A stretch of DNA of 64,000 nucleotides, taken from positions 744,001-808,000 of the forward strand of contig NZ_JAESWC010000002.1 of the NCBI RefSeq assembly GCF_016765585.1, written 5' to 3'. A program made the translations under genes and the position numbers. Below, in pieces: positions 16,833 through 25,183 of the stretch (positions are counted from its first letter, which is position 1; each line of letters opens with the position of its first letter). The notes beneath the pieces were generated by a model. That model saw only the letters and a list, made by a program, of their open reading frames with translations. It did no database searches and was not told where the DNA came from. Origin of the DNA: Clostridium rhizosphaerae. GTDB taxonomy: Bacteria > Bacillota > Clostridia > Clostridiales > Clostridiaceae.

Positions 16833-17993
16833 TTAGTACATATGTCCCATTTTTTCTTTCTTAGTCTTAAAGTATCTTGCGTTATAAACATTTGAATCCA
16901 TTACTAATGGAATCCTCTCAACTATCTCTATTCCATGACCTTTTAGTCCAATTATTTTCTTAGGATTATTAGTTAAAAGCCTAACCTTACGAACATCAAG
17001 ATTGCTTAGTATTTGAGCGCCTATGCCATAGTCTCTCATATCCGACGGAAAACCTAATGCTAAATTTGCTTCTTCTGTATCTAGTCCTTCCTCCTGAAGC
17101 TTATAAGCCTTTATTTTGTTTATAAGACCTATTCCTCTTCCTTCCTGTCTTAAATATAAAAGCACACCTTTACCTTCCTTCTCAATAGCAGATAAAGCGG
17201 CTGCCAATTGCTCTCCGCAGTCACACTTTAAGGAATGAAAAGCATCCCCTGTAAGACACTCCGAATGAACTCTCACAAGCACCTCATCATTAACATCAAT
17301 ATCTCCTTTGACCAAAGCCACATGATGTTCACCATTTAGTTTATTCACAAACCCCACCATTTTAAAATTGCCGTATTCTGTTGGAAGGTTCGCTTCTGCT
17401 TCTCTTGATATATAGCATTCTCTTTCTCTTCTAAAAGTAATCAAATCTTCAATAGAAATAATTTTAATATCATTTTTTTCTGAAAGCTCTAAAAGCTCTG
17501 AAAGCCTTGCCACATCACCATCTTTATTTATAATATCAGAAATAACTGCTGAAGGGTAAAGCCCTGCAAGTACAGCCATATCTACTGCTGCCTCGGCGTT
17601 TCCAGCTTTTTTAAGCACTCCGCCTCTTAAAGCTTTAACCGGGAATACATGACCAGGTACTCTAAAACTGCTTCCATTTCTTTCATCATCTATTAACATT
17701 CTAATGGTAAGAGCCCTATCTTCTGCTGATATACCTTTATTTGTTTCAGCATAATCCAATGATAAAGCTGAATTCACTTCTTTAGATAGCTTTAAAGCTT
17801 CTAATTTTTCCTCAGTTAATGCAACTTGTATAAAACCTGCACCCATTCTCATCATAAAAGCTATGGCTTCTTTCGAAGCATATTCTGAGGCTATTATAAA
17901 AACTCCTCCATTGTCTTTATTTTCATCGTCTACAACAATTATAGCTTCTCCATTTTTAATATCTTTTACAGCATCTTCTACTTTTGAAAACAT
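16833..17993 (-). CDS. RibBA-like protein: degenerate DHBP synthase domain plus intact GTP cyclohydrolase II
   Basis: 386 residues in the order of bifunctional RibBA. The C-terminal GTP cyclohydrolase II half looks active: HSECLTGD (Cys246), LKCDCG (Cys257, Cys259, zinc ligands), [10 protein letters not shown] and LLTNNPKK are all there. The N-terminal 3,4-dihydroxy-2-butanone-4-phosphate synthase half is not: the metal/substrate motif normally DDEDRENEGD reads [10 protein letters not shown] (residues 22-31), the catalytic His of GHTEAAVD is Asn132, the Cys in the GRGLIC segment is Gln56 and the CE pair is SD (152-153). So it probably only opens GTP to the diaminopyrimidine. It is 19 nt downstream of the RibD-like gene. 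Confidence 0.88.
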   Translation of the reverse strand: MFSKVEDAVKDIKNGEAIIVVDDENKDNGGVFIIASEYASKEAIAFMMRMGAGFIQVALTEEKLEALKLSKEVNSALSLDYAETNKGISAEDRALTIRMLIDDERNGSSFRVPGHVFPVKALRGGVLKKAGNAEAAVDMAVLAGLYPSAVISDIINKDGDVARLSELLELSEKNDIKIISIEDLITFRRERECYISREAEANLPTEYGNFKMVGFVNKLNGEHHVALVKGDIDVNDEVLVRVHSECLTGDAFHSLKCDCGEQLAAALSAIEKEGKGVLLYLRQEGRGIGLINKIKAYKLQEEGLDTEEANLALGFPSDMRDYGIGAQILSNLDVRKVRLLTNNPKKIIGLKGHGIEIVERIPLVMDSNVYNARYFKTKKEKMGHMY

Positions 17994-18012
17994 TTAATTT
18001 TCCTCCTGTTTT

Positions 18013-19104
18013 TTACTCTATATATCCTTTAAATATTACATCAGCACCAATTATTTCATGCTTAACTTTCTTTAAAACAATAGCATCTCTCATTCTTTCG
18101 ATGCCAGCACCTCCAACAGGAGTTACTGCATCTTTCCCTCCTATTATCTTTGGTGCAACAGCTGCATAAACCTTGCTTACAACTTTGCCTTCAAATGCAG
18201 AAGCAAGCACTTCGCTGCCTCCTTCTATATAAAGTGAATCTATTCCTTTTTCGCCTAATACCTTTACTATATCTTTAAAATCCAATCTTCCTGACTTTTC
18301 TTCCAATTTAATAATATCTATGCCTTTTTTTATAAAAAATTCTTCCTTTTCCTTTGGTATTTTCGCAGAAGCAATAATAAGCGTTTTAGTCCTATCATCA
18401 ACTTTTAATACCTTTGCCTCCTCTGGTAGATTACCATACTTTGAAAGTATAACTCTCAAAGGATTTGATATTTCAATTCCTTCAAGCCTTGTAGTTAAAA
18501 GTGGATCATCCATTCTAACAGTATTTTCACCTACCATTATTGCAGCTACCCTTTGTCTTAAATGATGAACAAACTCAAGGCTTTCCTCTGAGCTTATCCA
18601 CTTTGAATCACCAGTACGGCTTGCCAGCTTCCCATCCAAAGTCATTGCCCATTTTGTAAATACAAAGGGCAATTTCTTTGTAATATAATGGTTATAAATT
18701 TCATTAATTTCCTCACACTGTTCCTGCAAAACTCCATTAACTATTTTTATACCTTTTGCTTTCACGATTTCACTAAAGTTTAAAGCCTTCTCTGGATTTG
18801 GATTCATCATTCCTAAATAAATCTTTTTTATTCCGCTGCTAACAATTGCTTCTATAGATTTATTAATGTCTGCATCATTTTTAAAGGGCTCTATATTTAA
18901 ATATATTTCTGCACCTTCTAAGCTTTCCGAGGAATTCTTAACTGCTTCTAATTCAGCTGAATCCTCATTATAAGCCTTATAATAGCCTTCTCCAATTATC
19001 CTATCTTCTTTAACAATAACCGCTCCTGACAAAGGATGAGGATTCACAAAACCTGAACCTTTCATTGCGAGTTCAATTGCCCTATACATAAACTTATCTT
19101 TCAT
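18013..19104 (-). CDS. RibD-like protein: degenerate deaminase domain plus intact reductase
   Basis: 363 residues with the two-domain layout of riboflavin RibD/RibG. The reductase half is intact (LPFVFTKWAMTLDGKLAS, GDSKWIS, VGENTVRMDDP, LYIEGGSEVLAS, APKIIGG). The deaminase half keeps the fold (NPHPLSGAVIV, PNPEKA) but the zinc ligands are gone: the HAE motif is SAE (49-51), the first Cys of the EPCSH..PPC motif is Phe74 and the second is Ser83. It should therefore reduce but not deaminate. Together with the next gene the pair would make 2,5-diamino-6-ribitylamino-pyrimidinone phosphate. I found no FMN riboswitch in the 93 bp upstream, and no ribE or ribH nearby. Confidence 0.88.
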   Translation of the reverse strand: MKDKFMYRAIELAMKGSGFVNPHPLSGAVIVKEDRIIGEGYYKAYNEDSAELEAVKNSSESLEGAEIYLNIEPFKNDADINKSIEAIVSSGIKKIYLGMMNPNPEKALNFSEIVKAKGIKIVNGVLQEQCEEINEIYNHYITKKLPFVFTKWAMTLDGKLASRTGDSKWISSEESLEFVHHLRQRVAAIMVGENTVRMDDPLLTTRLEGIEISNPLRVILSKYGNLPEEAKVLKVDDRTKTLIIASAKIPKEKEEFFIKKGIDIIKLEEKSGRLDFKDIVKVLGEKGIDSLYIEGGSEVLASAFEGKVVSKVYAAVAPKIIGGKDAVTPVGGAGIERMRDAIVLKKVKHEIIGADVIFKGYIE

Positions 19105-19197
19105 AATTTTTCCTCTCAGGTAAATTACTGAATAACCTTAGTTAACTTTTCTTTATATCTTAAATTTATCACAGGCTTATGTACAGGTCAATATTAA

Positions 19198-20187
19198 TTA
19201 ATAATTATTATTTGTCATTAATCCTTTGTAGTTGCCTGAAAATTCTATGCCTGCACCACGACAGCAGTCATTGAATATTTTTCTTTTAGTTTTTTTATCA
19301 TACAAAGTTACTTCAAGTCTTCCTTGCAGAGTTTCGCGTGCAATTGGAACCATGTTGTCTTCCCTTGGTGCATACAAGTTCATGAAGTCTTTTTTCTTAT
19401 AGTTGCCTCGCAATTTAAGCATATAGTCTTTATTACGAGCCTCCAGAATTATGGACTCTTCCTCAAATCTTATTAAAAGTCTGCTTTTATTTATAGTAGT
19501 AAACTTATAAAATTTATTATTTGCATTTATGCCTATAAGAAAGCCTGTAAAGCTTGTAAACAGCATTGGCACATGCCCTATTGAAGCTGTAATCGCCCCA
19601 CTGCCATTATTAAAGCTATTGCCCTGAACCCAAATATAAGAGTAAGGAAAAGCTTTGCCCCAATTCTTTTCAATATAAACCTCCCCTCCTGTAAAATCAA
19701 TGTTTTCCCCATTAACATTAAGACTTCCTTTAATATATCCATCAATAGCACAAACATGACTGTAGCACTGCATAAAAGTCAAATAATTATAAAATCCCAT
19801 ACTTCCCGGATTAATAAATGTATCCGGCCACTTAATAATATTATTAAACTCCAAATTACCGTGTATCTTTTCTCCCTGCTCATTTATGTTTATCTCTATT
19901 TTATTAAGTGAAAATTTACTATTTCCTACGCTAACATCAAATTTATTACTACTTGCTTTAAAATCATCTCTTTTATATGTTAAATAATTAAAGCTGCTCT
20001 CATGACCTTTGAGTACCTGAATAAAACTGTGAGAGTATTGTCTCTTGTTTGAAAGAAATATTCCCGGTATGAAACAATATGTAATCTCCCTGTACGGGTG
20101 TACTATCTTAAAATACCATCCTTCAAAAAAGTTATATTTTTTGTTTCCGCCATGATAAATATCTGGACTTTTTATAGATTTAAACAA
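19198..20187 (-). CDS. Tocopherol cyclase family protein
   Basis: About 329 residues matching the tocopherol-cyclase-like family: N-terminal FFEGWYFKIV, a central GEVYIEKNWGKAFPYSYIWVQGN segment and a C-terminal CCRGAGIEFSGN segment are hallmarks. In plants this fold cyclises phytylquinols; in clostridia the substrate is unknown, and these bacteria do not make tocopherol. The start is the TTG at 20187 with AAAGGAG at 8 nt; an upstream GTG has no ribosome site. It is 93 bp upstream of the RibD-like gene on the same strand; a functional link is possible but unproven. Confidence 0.82.
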   Translation of the reverse strand: MFKSIKSPDIYHGGNKKYNFFEGWYFKIVHPYREITYCFIPGIFLSNKRQYSHSFIQVLKGHESSFNYLTYKRDDFKASSNKFDVSVGNSKFSLNKIEININEQGEKIHGNLEFNNIIKWPDTFINPGSMGFYNYLTFMQCYSHVCAIDGYIKGSLNVNGENIDFTGGEVYIEKNWGKAFPYSYIWVQGNSFNNGSGAITASIGHVPMLFTSFTGFLIGINANNKFYKFTTINKSRLLIRFEEESIILEARNKDYMLKLRGNYKKKDFMNLYAPREDNMVPIARETLQGRLEVTLYDKKTKRKIFNDCCRGAGIEFSGNYKGLMTNNNY

Positions 20188-20308
20188 TAAAACACTCCTT
20201 TCAATCACTCCACTCCAAAACTACCTGTATAGTACATTTATAATAATTACTGTCTATTATTCTGCCTGTTTATTTTTCTTATATGCTTTACATTAAAAAA
20301 TTTAAAAC

Positions 20309-20346
20309 AAAAAACACTCAATTAACAAAACCGAGTGTTTTTTTGT
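20309..20346 (-). terminator. Terminator of the amidase-domain gene
   Basis: AAACACTC pairs with GAGTGTTT around a 14-nt loop with T-rich tails on both strands; it lies directly 3' of the secreted amidase-domain gene. Confidence 0.85.
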
Positions 20347-20365
20347 TTTAAAGCTTTTTTTATTA

Positions 20366-21541
20366 TTAACCATTTATGTGTATTAAAAAGAATCTTATCT
20401 TTTTATCTCCCCAGCCTAAATCCCAAGGAACATGATATCTATCTGTAGTATGAGAATTAACAAGAGGATAGCCCTTTGAATCAAAACCTGTAATTACAGC
20501 AAAATGATCTATATTACCTTTTCCTTTTTCATAGGCTATCAAGTCGCCTAGTTTTAGTTTTGACACAGCACCTCCTGGAAGGCTGCTTGAGGCTTCTGTC
20601 AGTTCCTTAAAAGTTCCTATTTTTATTATGCTTCCTCTGCCGCTTGAAACCAAGTAATTTTTAAGGCCGTCTGCATTAGCCCAGGCATTGCTGTGAGGCA
20701 CCCATGCTCCGGTAAGTGACATACCTCCGCCCTCTTTATCTCCTAAAACTTGAGAAGCAAAATTGGTACAGTCCCCTCCAATACCATTATAGTCATTATA
20801 TTTCTTATTATATTTATAATTGTTTCCGCTTCCCCAAGCGGCACCACAATACTTATCCGCATAGGCAACTGCATTTTCTCTGTTGTAAAAAGGCTTAAAG
20901 TTTAATGAAGCTTCTGAAAATAAATTACCTTTATTGACTTTTTGTAACGAAACCTCTGGATTATTTGGTATTTCTCCATCATAAGCCTGCATTGCATCTT
21001 CAAAACAATCCGTGTACCAATCGTTATATATTAGCCATTTATCATCCTTTTTAATAAGGCTTGTAGTATGTCTTATTCCTACTCCAAAGGAATTGATAGC
21101 ATTTTTTTCATCATCACAGTAGGTATAGTCAAATTTATAAGATTCTTCCAACGCTGCTTTTATTATTTTTCCCTGTGGATAAACTTTTTTTATTCTAACA
21201 AAGGATTGTATGTTGGTAAATGTAATATCTCTTTCATTCGTCCAATTTGACAAGTACTTGACACGTCTAACCTCATGCTCTAATGCCCATTTTCCATATT
21301 TGCGCGAGGTATCGAAAAGTTCCTTAAGAGGAGTACAATCTCCTGATACTAAACATGCTGAACGAACATTATATATTCTTTCTATCTCGTCCTTTATTTG
21401 ACTGTCAGTAAGTTTTTCATCATTTTCTAATGCATATACATTATTCTTTAGTGGAAAAATATTAAGAAGCATTATTGCAATCATTACAAATGCTATATAA
21501 ATGATTTTAGTTTTTCCTTTATTTAAATGCCTTTTCTTCAA
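20366..21541 (-). CDS. Secreted amidase-domain (Amidase_6) protein
   Basis: Exported protein of about 391 residues. Signal peptide: KKRHLNKGKTK followed by IIYIAFVMIAIMLLNIF, then cleavage near VYA. The middle part is an unassigned domain; the C-terminal 160 residues form the putative amidase domain typical of Firmicutes: GDCTNFASQ with the candidate nucleophile Cys, IDHFAVITGF with His, and NSHTTDRYHVPWDLGW. Such CHAP/papain-like enzymes may act on cell wall or peptides. The start is TTG at 21541, 9 nt from AAGGAGG; the ATG at 21568 precedes that site and is rejected. Confidence 0.83.
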   Translation of the reverse strand: MKKRHLNKGKTKIIYIAFVMIAIMLLNIFPLKNNVYALENDEKLTDSQIKDEIERIYNVRSACLVSGDCTPLKELFDTSRKYGKWALEHEVRRVKYLSNWTNERDITFTNIQSFVRIKKVYPQGKIIKAALEESYKFDYTYCDDEKNAINSFGVGIRHTTSLIKKDDKWLIYNDWYTDCFEDAMQAYDGEIPNNPEVSLQKVNKGNLFSEASLNFKPFYNRENAVAYADKYCGAAWGSGNNYKYNKKYNDYNGIGGDCTNFASQVLGDKEGGGMSLTGAWVPHSNAWANADGLKNYLVSSGRGSIIKIGTFKELTEASSSLPGGAVSKLKLGDLIAYEKGKGNIDHFAVITGFDSKGYPLVNSHTTDRYHVPWDLGWGDKKIRFFLIHING

Positions 21542-21645
21542 CTTATAATACCTCCTTAAAAGCCGCATGTTAAGGTTTAACTTAGCTATTATTTAGTATG
21601 ACCATAACAAAGACTTTTATTTTGGTAAATATAAGCACTTAAAAA

Positions 21646-22494
21646 CTAATGGAATATTCCTAAAAAGCCTGTTATAAGAACAATTACTGCAAATATCATT
21701 CTATAATAAGCAAAGTTTTTCATAGGTTTCTTCTTCAAGTAAGAAATAAAACTATTAATTACAATTAGCGCAACTCCAAAAGAAACTATAAAGCCAACTG
21801 CAAGTGAAATTAGTTCCACTTTTGAAAGAACTGAAAATCCTCCGATTTTTACTAATTTTAAAAAACTCATGCCTACCATCACTGGTATAGCTAAAAAGAA
21901 AGAAAACTCGGCAGCCGCAACTGTAGACAATCCCGATACCCAACCTCCTATAATTGTTGAGGCCGAGCGGGACATGCCAGGAATTATTGCAAGGCATTGA
22001 AATAAACCAATTATTAAAGCTTGTCTAGCAGTTACCTTCAGTTCTTTTCCACTAAAATTATTATTTCTAAATTTCTTTTCAGCGTAAATGATCCATATAC
22101 CGCCTAAAAATAATGTTATTGCTACTGATACTGGAGTAAACAAATACTCATCAGCCAAATCATTAAAAAGCACTCCTAAAATTCCACCGGGAATGCAGGA
22201 GATAAAAATCATAAGCCAAAATTTAAAGCCTGAATTTTCATAACCAACTTTTTTAGGAAAAAAATTTATAACTGTATCTTTTATTTTCCCGAAATACAGT
22301 ATTACTACTGCAAGAATAGCACCGAGTTGTATAACATATGTATACATCTCAACATAATTAGGATTAGTACCTTTAAATCCCATTAAGTTTTCAAATATAA
22401 CAATATGACCCGTTGAAGATACGGGTAAAAATTCTGTTATTCCTTCCACAATACCTAGTATTGCAGATTTGATAACTAAAAGCATAGTTTCCAT
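21646..22494 (-). CDS. uppP: Undecaprenyl-diphosphatase
   Basis: Membrane phosphatase (BacA/UppP) that recycles the C55 lipid carrier of cell-wall synthesis and confers some bacitracin tolerance. Both signature motifs are present: EGITEFLPVSSTGH near residues 17-30 and PGMSRSAST near residue 165. 282 residues and about eight helices, as expected. Start ATG at 22494 with GGAGG upstream. It is transcribed alone. Confidence 0.95.
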   Translation of the reverse strand: METMLLVIKSAILGIVEGITEFLPVSSTGHIVIFENLMGFKGTNPNYVEMYTYVIQLGAILAVVILYFGKIKDTVINFFPKKVGYENSGFKFWLMIFISCIPGGILGVLFNDLADEYLFTPVSVAITLFLGGIWIIYAEKKFRNNNFSGKELKVTARQALIIGLFQCLAIIPGMSRSASTIIGGWVSGLSTVAAAEFSFFLAIPVMVGMSFLKLVKIGGFSVLSKVELISLAVGFIVSFGVALIVINSFISYLKKKPMKNFAYYRMIFAVIVLITGFLGIFH

Positions 22495-22690
22495 ATATAT
22501 CCAGCCTCCTTTTTTACTTTTTTATTATTTCACACTCTCTCAGGGCATGGCAATGAAATTCTTGTTAACTTACAAAACTGTAAGCTGTTTCAAGTATACA
22601 CCCTCAATGATGTTCTTATTATACCTTTACTGAATATTTGAATTTTATAAGTGGAACAATAAATTAGTCAAGAAAATAGGAGGCGAAATT

Positions 22691-22900
22691 ATGAGTCAAG
22701 AAAATTTAGCACCAAACGAAACAATGCAGATCCATGAGATGTTAAACTTTAAAACTATATGTATGACTACCTCCAAGATGATGGAAGGTGTAGTGTTTGA
22801 TCAGGAGCTCAAAGCATTACTTGAAAAAGATGTGCAGCAATCAATTACCTCAATAGCCGAGCTTCAGAACCTATTAAAAAAAGCTTCAAAGTTAAGATAA
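22691..22900 (+). CDS. Spore coat protein, YraG-like
   Basis: 69-residue small helical protein: APNETMQIHEMLNFKTICMTTSKMMEGVV then a C-terminal helix. It resembles the short CotF-related proteins encoded beside adhB in B. subtilis (yraG/yraE). RBS ATAGGAGGCG precedes the ATG. The first gene of a five-gene cluster: short CotF-like, CotF, alcohol dehydrogenase, short CotF-like, CotF. The 24444 gene is its close paralogue (both carry APNE-M-L-E/ML). Expected to be made late in sporulation, but I could not identify a sigma-E or sigma-K promoter with confidence. Confidence 0.78.
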   Translation: MSQENLAPNETMQIHEMLNFKTICMTTSKMMEGVVFDQELKALLEKDVQQSITSIAELQNLLKKASKLR

Positions 22901-22913
22901 GGAGGCATTTAAA

Positions 22914-23276
22914 ATGATTAACGATTATTTAGAAATAAGAAATGCCGAGGGTATGCCTAAGCTTGTTGATACAACTATGGCAACTGCTTTTTTGTTAAAT
23001 GCTAAAAATGGAGTAAGAAACTGTGCAATTGCATTAACAGAAGCACCGACCCCTGAAGTAAGAGCCGTTTTAACTGTTCAACTGAATCAGGCTATCGAAT
23101 TGCATGAAGAACTTTCTAATCTAATGATAAGAAAAGGCTGGCTCCATCCGGTCAACTTGGTGAAACAATTTCAAATGGATTTAGAATCTTCAACTACAGC
23201 CTCCCAAATTGCTGGTATGGATTTATTCCCAGGCGATACAAGCAGGCTTGGAACCTTTGCAACACCATATAAATAG
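22914..23276 (+). CDS. CotF family spore coat protein, YraF-like
   Basis: 120 residues with a CotF domain (TTMATAFLLNAKNGVRNCAIALTEAPTPEVRAVL...ELHEELSNLMIRKGWLHP), a ferritin-like helical pair found in coat proteins. It starts 13 bp after the preceding small coat gene with GGAGGC as ribosome site. The C-terminus (about residues 95-120) extends beyond the domain. Paralogous with the gene at 24696, which shows the cluster arose by duplication of a two-gene unit around the dehydrogenase. Confidence 0.83.
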   Translation: MINDYLEIRNAEGMPKLVDTTMATAFLLNAKNGVRNCAIALTEAPTPEVRAVLTVQLNQAIELHEELSNLMIRKGWLHPVNLVKQFQMDLESSTTASQIAGMDLFPGDTSRLGTFATPYK

Positions 23277-23292
23277 AAGGGAGGAATTTATA

Positions 23293-24429
23293 ATGAAAGC
23301 TGTAACCTTTCAAGGTATAAAAAGAGTAGAAGTTAAAGATGTACCAGCGCCCTCAATTAAAAAGAGCGATGATATTATAGTAAAAATAACAAATACGGCA
23401 ATCTGCGGCTCTGATCTTCATCTTATTCACGATATGATACCAAATCTTCATCAGGATTACATAATAGGACATGAACCTATGGGTATAGTTGAAGAGGTAG
23501 GGCCCGAGGTCACTAGACTTAAAAAGGGAGACAGAGTTATTATCCCATTTAATGTAAGCTGCGGAGAATGTTATTACTGCAAGCATGATTTGACCTGCAT
23601 GTGCGGCAACTCCAATCCTCATGGTGAAGCAGGCGGCTTCTTTGGTTATTCTGAGACATTTGGAGGATATCCCGGAGGCCAGGCTGAATATATGAGAGTG
23701 CCTTATGGTAACTTCACGCCTTTTAAGATTCCTGATAACTGTGAAATTGAAGATGAAAAACTTCTTTTAATGTCAGATGCAATGGCAACAGCCTACTGGA
23801 GTGTAGAAAACGCGGGTGTTAAGAATGGAAATACTGTTATCATATTAGGCTGCGGTCCAGTTGGACTATTAGCTCAGAAGTTTGCTTGGCTGCATGGCGC
23901 AGAGAGGGTCATTGCTGTAGACTACATAGATTACCGTTTAGAGCATGCTAAAAAGCATAACAAGGTGGAAACAGTTAATTTTGAGCAGCACAAAAATACC
24001 GGAGAATATTTAAGGGAAATTACTCACGGAGGAGCAGACATAGTTATTGACTGTGTAGGAATGGATGGAAAAATGACCCCTATGGAATTTGTAGGTTCCG
24101 GCTTAAAGCTTCAAAGTGGTGCTTTGGGAGGCTTTGTTATAGCAACTCAAGCAGTAAGAAAAGGCGGGACTATACAAGTAACAGGTGTATACGGCGGCAG
24201 ATACAATGCTTTTCCTTTTGGAGATATCTTTAACCGCAATGTAAACCTTAGAACAGGTCAGGCACCGGTAATTCCTTATATGCCTATACTATATAAGCTT
24301 CTTGAGGAAAGAAAGGTTGATCCAAGCGATATTATAACTCACAGGCTTTCTATTGATGATGCACCTCATGGCTATGAGGTTTTTGATACTAAAACCGAAA
24401 ACTGCATAAAAGTAGTTCTTAAACCTTAA
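23293..24429 (+). CDS. Zinc-dependent alcohol dehydrogenase, AdhB-like
   Basis: 378-residue medium-chain dehydrogenase. Catalytic zinc site CGSD near residue 38 and GHEP near residue 62; structural zinc lobe CGECYYCKHDLTCMCG; Rossmann segment ILGCGPVGLLAQ. Acts on alcohols or aldehydes with NAD(P). Its position inside CotF-type genes matches B. subtilis adhB in the yraG-yraF-adhB-yraE-yraD cluster, suggesting a forespore or coat-associated role. The ATG at 23293 has GGGAGG 8 nt upstream; the frame stays open upstream only because it overlaps the preceding coat gene. Confidence 0.9.
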   Translation: MKAVTFQGIKRVEVKDVPAPSIKKSDDIIVKITNTAICGSDLHLIHDMIPNLHQDYIIGHEPMGIVEEVGPEVTRLKKGDRVIIPFNVSCGECYYCKHDLTCMCGNSNPHGEAGGFFGYSETFGGYPGGQAEYMRVPYGNFTPFKIPDNCEIEDEKLLLMSDAMATAYWSVENAGVKNGNTVIILGCGPVGLLAQKFAWLHGAERVIAVDYIDYRLEHAKKHNKVETVNFEQHKNTGEYLREITHGGADIVIDCVGMDGKMTPMEFVGSGLKLQSGALGGFVIATQAVRKGGTIQVTGVYGGRYNAFPFGDIFNRNVNLRTGQAPVIPYMPILYKLLEERKVDPSDIITHRLSIDDAPHGYEVFDTKTENCIKVVLKP

Positions 24430-24443
24430 GGAGGTAATTTAAT

Positions 24444-24671
24444 ATGGAAAATCATACTATTGCTCCAAATGAATCTATGCAGCTTTTAGAGCTTTTAACG
24501 CTTAAAAATCTTTGTATAACAAAATCAGTTATAATGTCTCCTCTTGTTTCTGATAATGAGTTAAAAGCAATTTTGCAAAATGATGTAAGTCTATCAGAAC
24601 ATCATATAAGAGAGCTAAAAGCTCTTCTTGAGGAGTCAGACTTAAATCCAGAGAACAATACCTGCTCTTAA
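24444..24671 (+). CDS. Spore coat protein, YraE-like
   Basis: 75-residue paralogue of the gene at 22691: APNESMQLLELLTLKNLCITKSVIMSPLV then a helical tail ending in PENNTCS. RBS AAGGAGG is 9 nt before the ATG. Follows adhB by 14 bp in the same operon. Assignment rests on similarity to the first gene and cluster layout. Confidence 0.77.
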   Translation: MENHTIAPNESMQLLELLTLKNLCITKSVIMSPLVSDNELKAILQNDVSLSEHHIRELKALLEESDLNPENNTCS

Positions 24672-24695
24672 ATTCATATAGAAAGAAGGTTAACT

Positions 24696-24995
24696 ATGAA
24701 CTCTATAATAGAAGCTCTTACTGGAATGGATAAAATGAGCGATCAGGTTATTGCCATTGATTTTCTAATTTCCGCTAAAAGCGCTGTCAGAAACTATTCA
24801 ATAGCAATAACTGAAACAACCTCTCCAAAAGTTAGAGAGGTATTAAGAAGACACTTAAATGATGCAATAAAGACTCATGAAATAATTTCAAATTACATGA
24901 TTAAAAATGGATTTTATCATGCTTATAATCTGCAAGAACAGTTTAAGGTTGATATGAAAACAACCAATACTGCCTTAAGCCTTGCAAACAAATAA
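24696..24995 (+). CDS. CotF family spore coat protein, YraD-like
   Basis: 99-residue CotF-domain protein (IAIDFLISAKSAVRNYSIAITETTSPKVREVLRRHLNDAIKTHEIISNYMIKNGFYH), clearly paralogous to the gene at 22914. RBS AGAAGG precedes the ATG. Last gene of the spore-coat operon, ending at a strong terminator. Confidence 0.83.
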   Translation: MNSIIEALTGMDKMSDQVIAIDFLISAKSAVRNYSIAITETTSPKVREVLRRHLNDAIKTHEIISNYMIKNGFYHAYNLQEQFKVDMKTTNTALSLANK

Positions 24996-24998
24996 TTT

Positions 24999-25034
24999 AT
25001 GGAGCTGTCTTAAAGCAGCTCCATTATTTTTTCA
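24999..25034 (+). terminator. Terminator of the spore-coat/alcohol dehydrogenase operon
   Basis: ATGGAGCTG pairs with CAGCTCCAT around an 8-nt loop, then TATTTTTT. Confidence 0.93.
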
Positions 25035-25183
25035 TATTTTTTAATTATTCATGAAAATTGACTTCATATAAGTCTCTCGTTAAAATATGTCCTGAATTCA
25101 TTATACATCTGCATTTGAACCCCCTATTCTAAAGGTCTATAATTGTAGGGGTTATATAAATAATGAAAGCTGGTGTATATTAA

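Noticed and set aside
19105-19197. FMN riboswitch upstream of the RibD-like gene
   Set aside because: Too short (93 bp) and no AGGGGCAGGG-type conserved segments.
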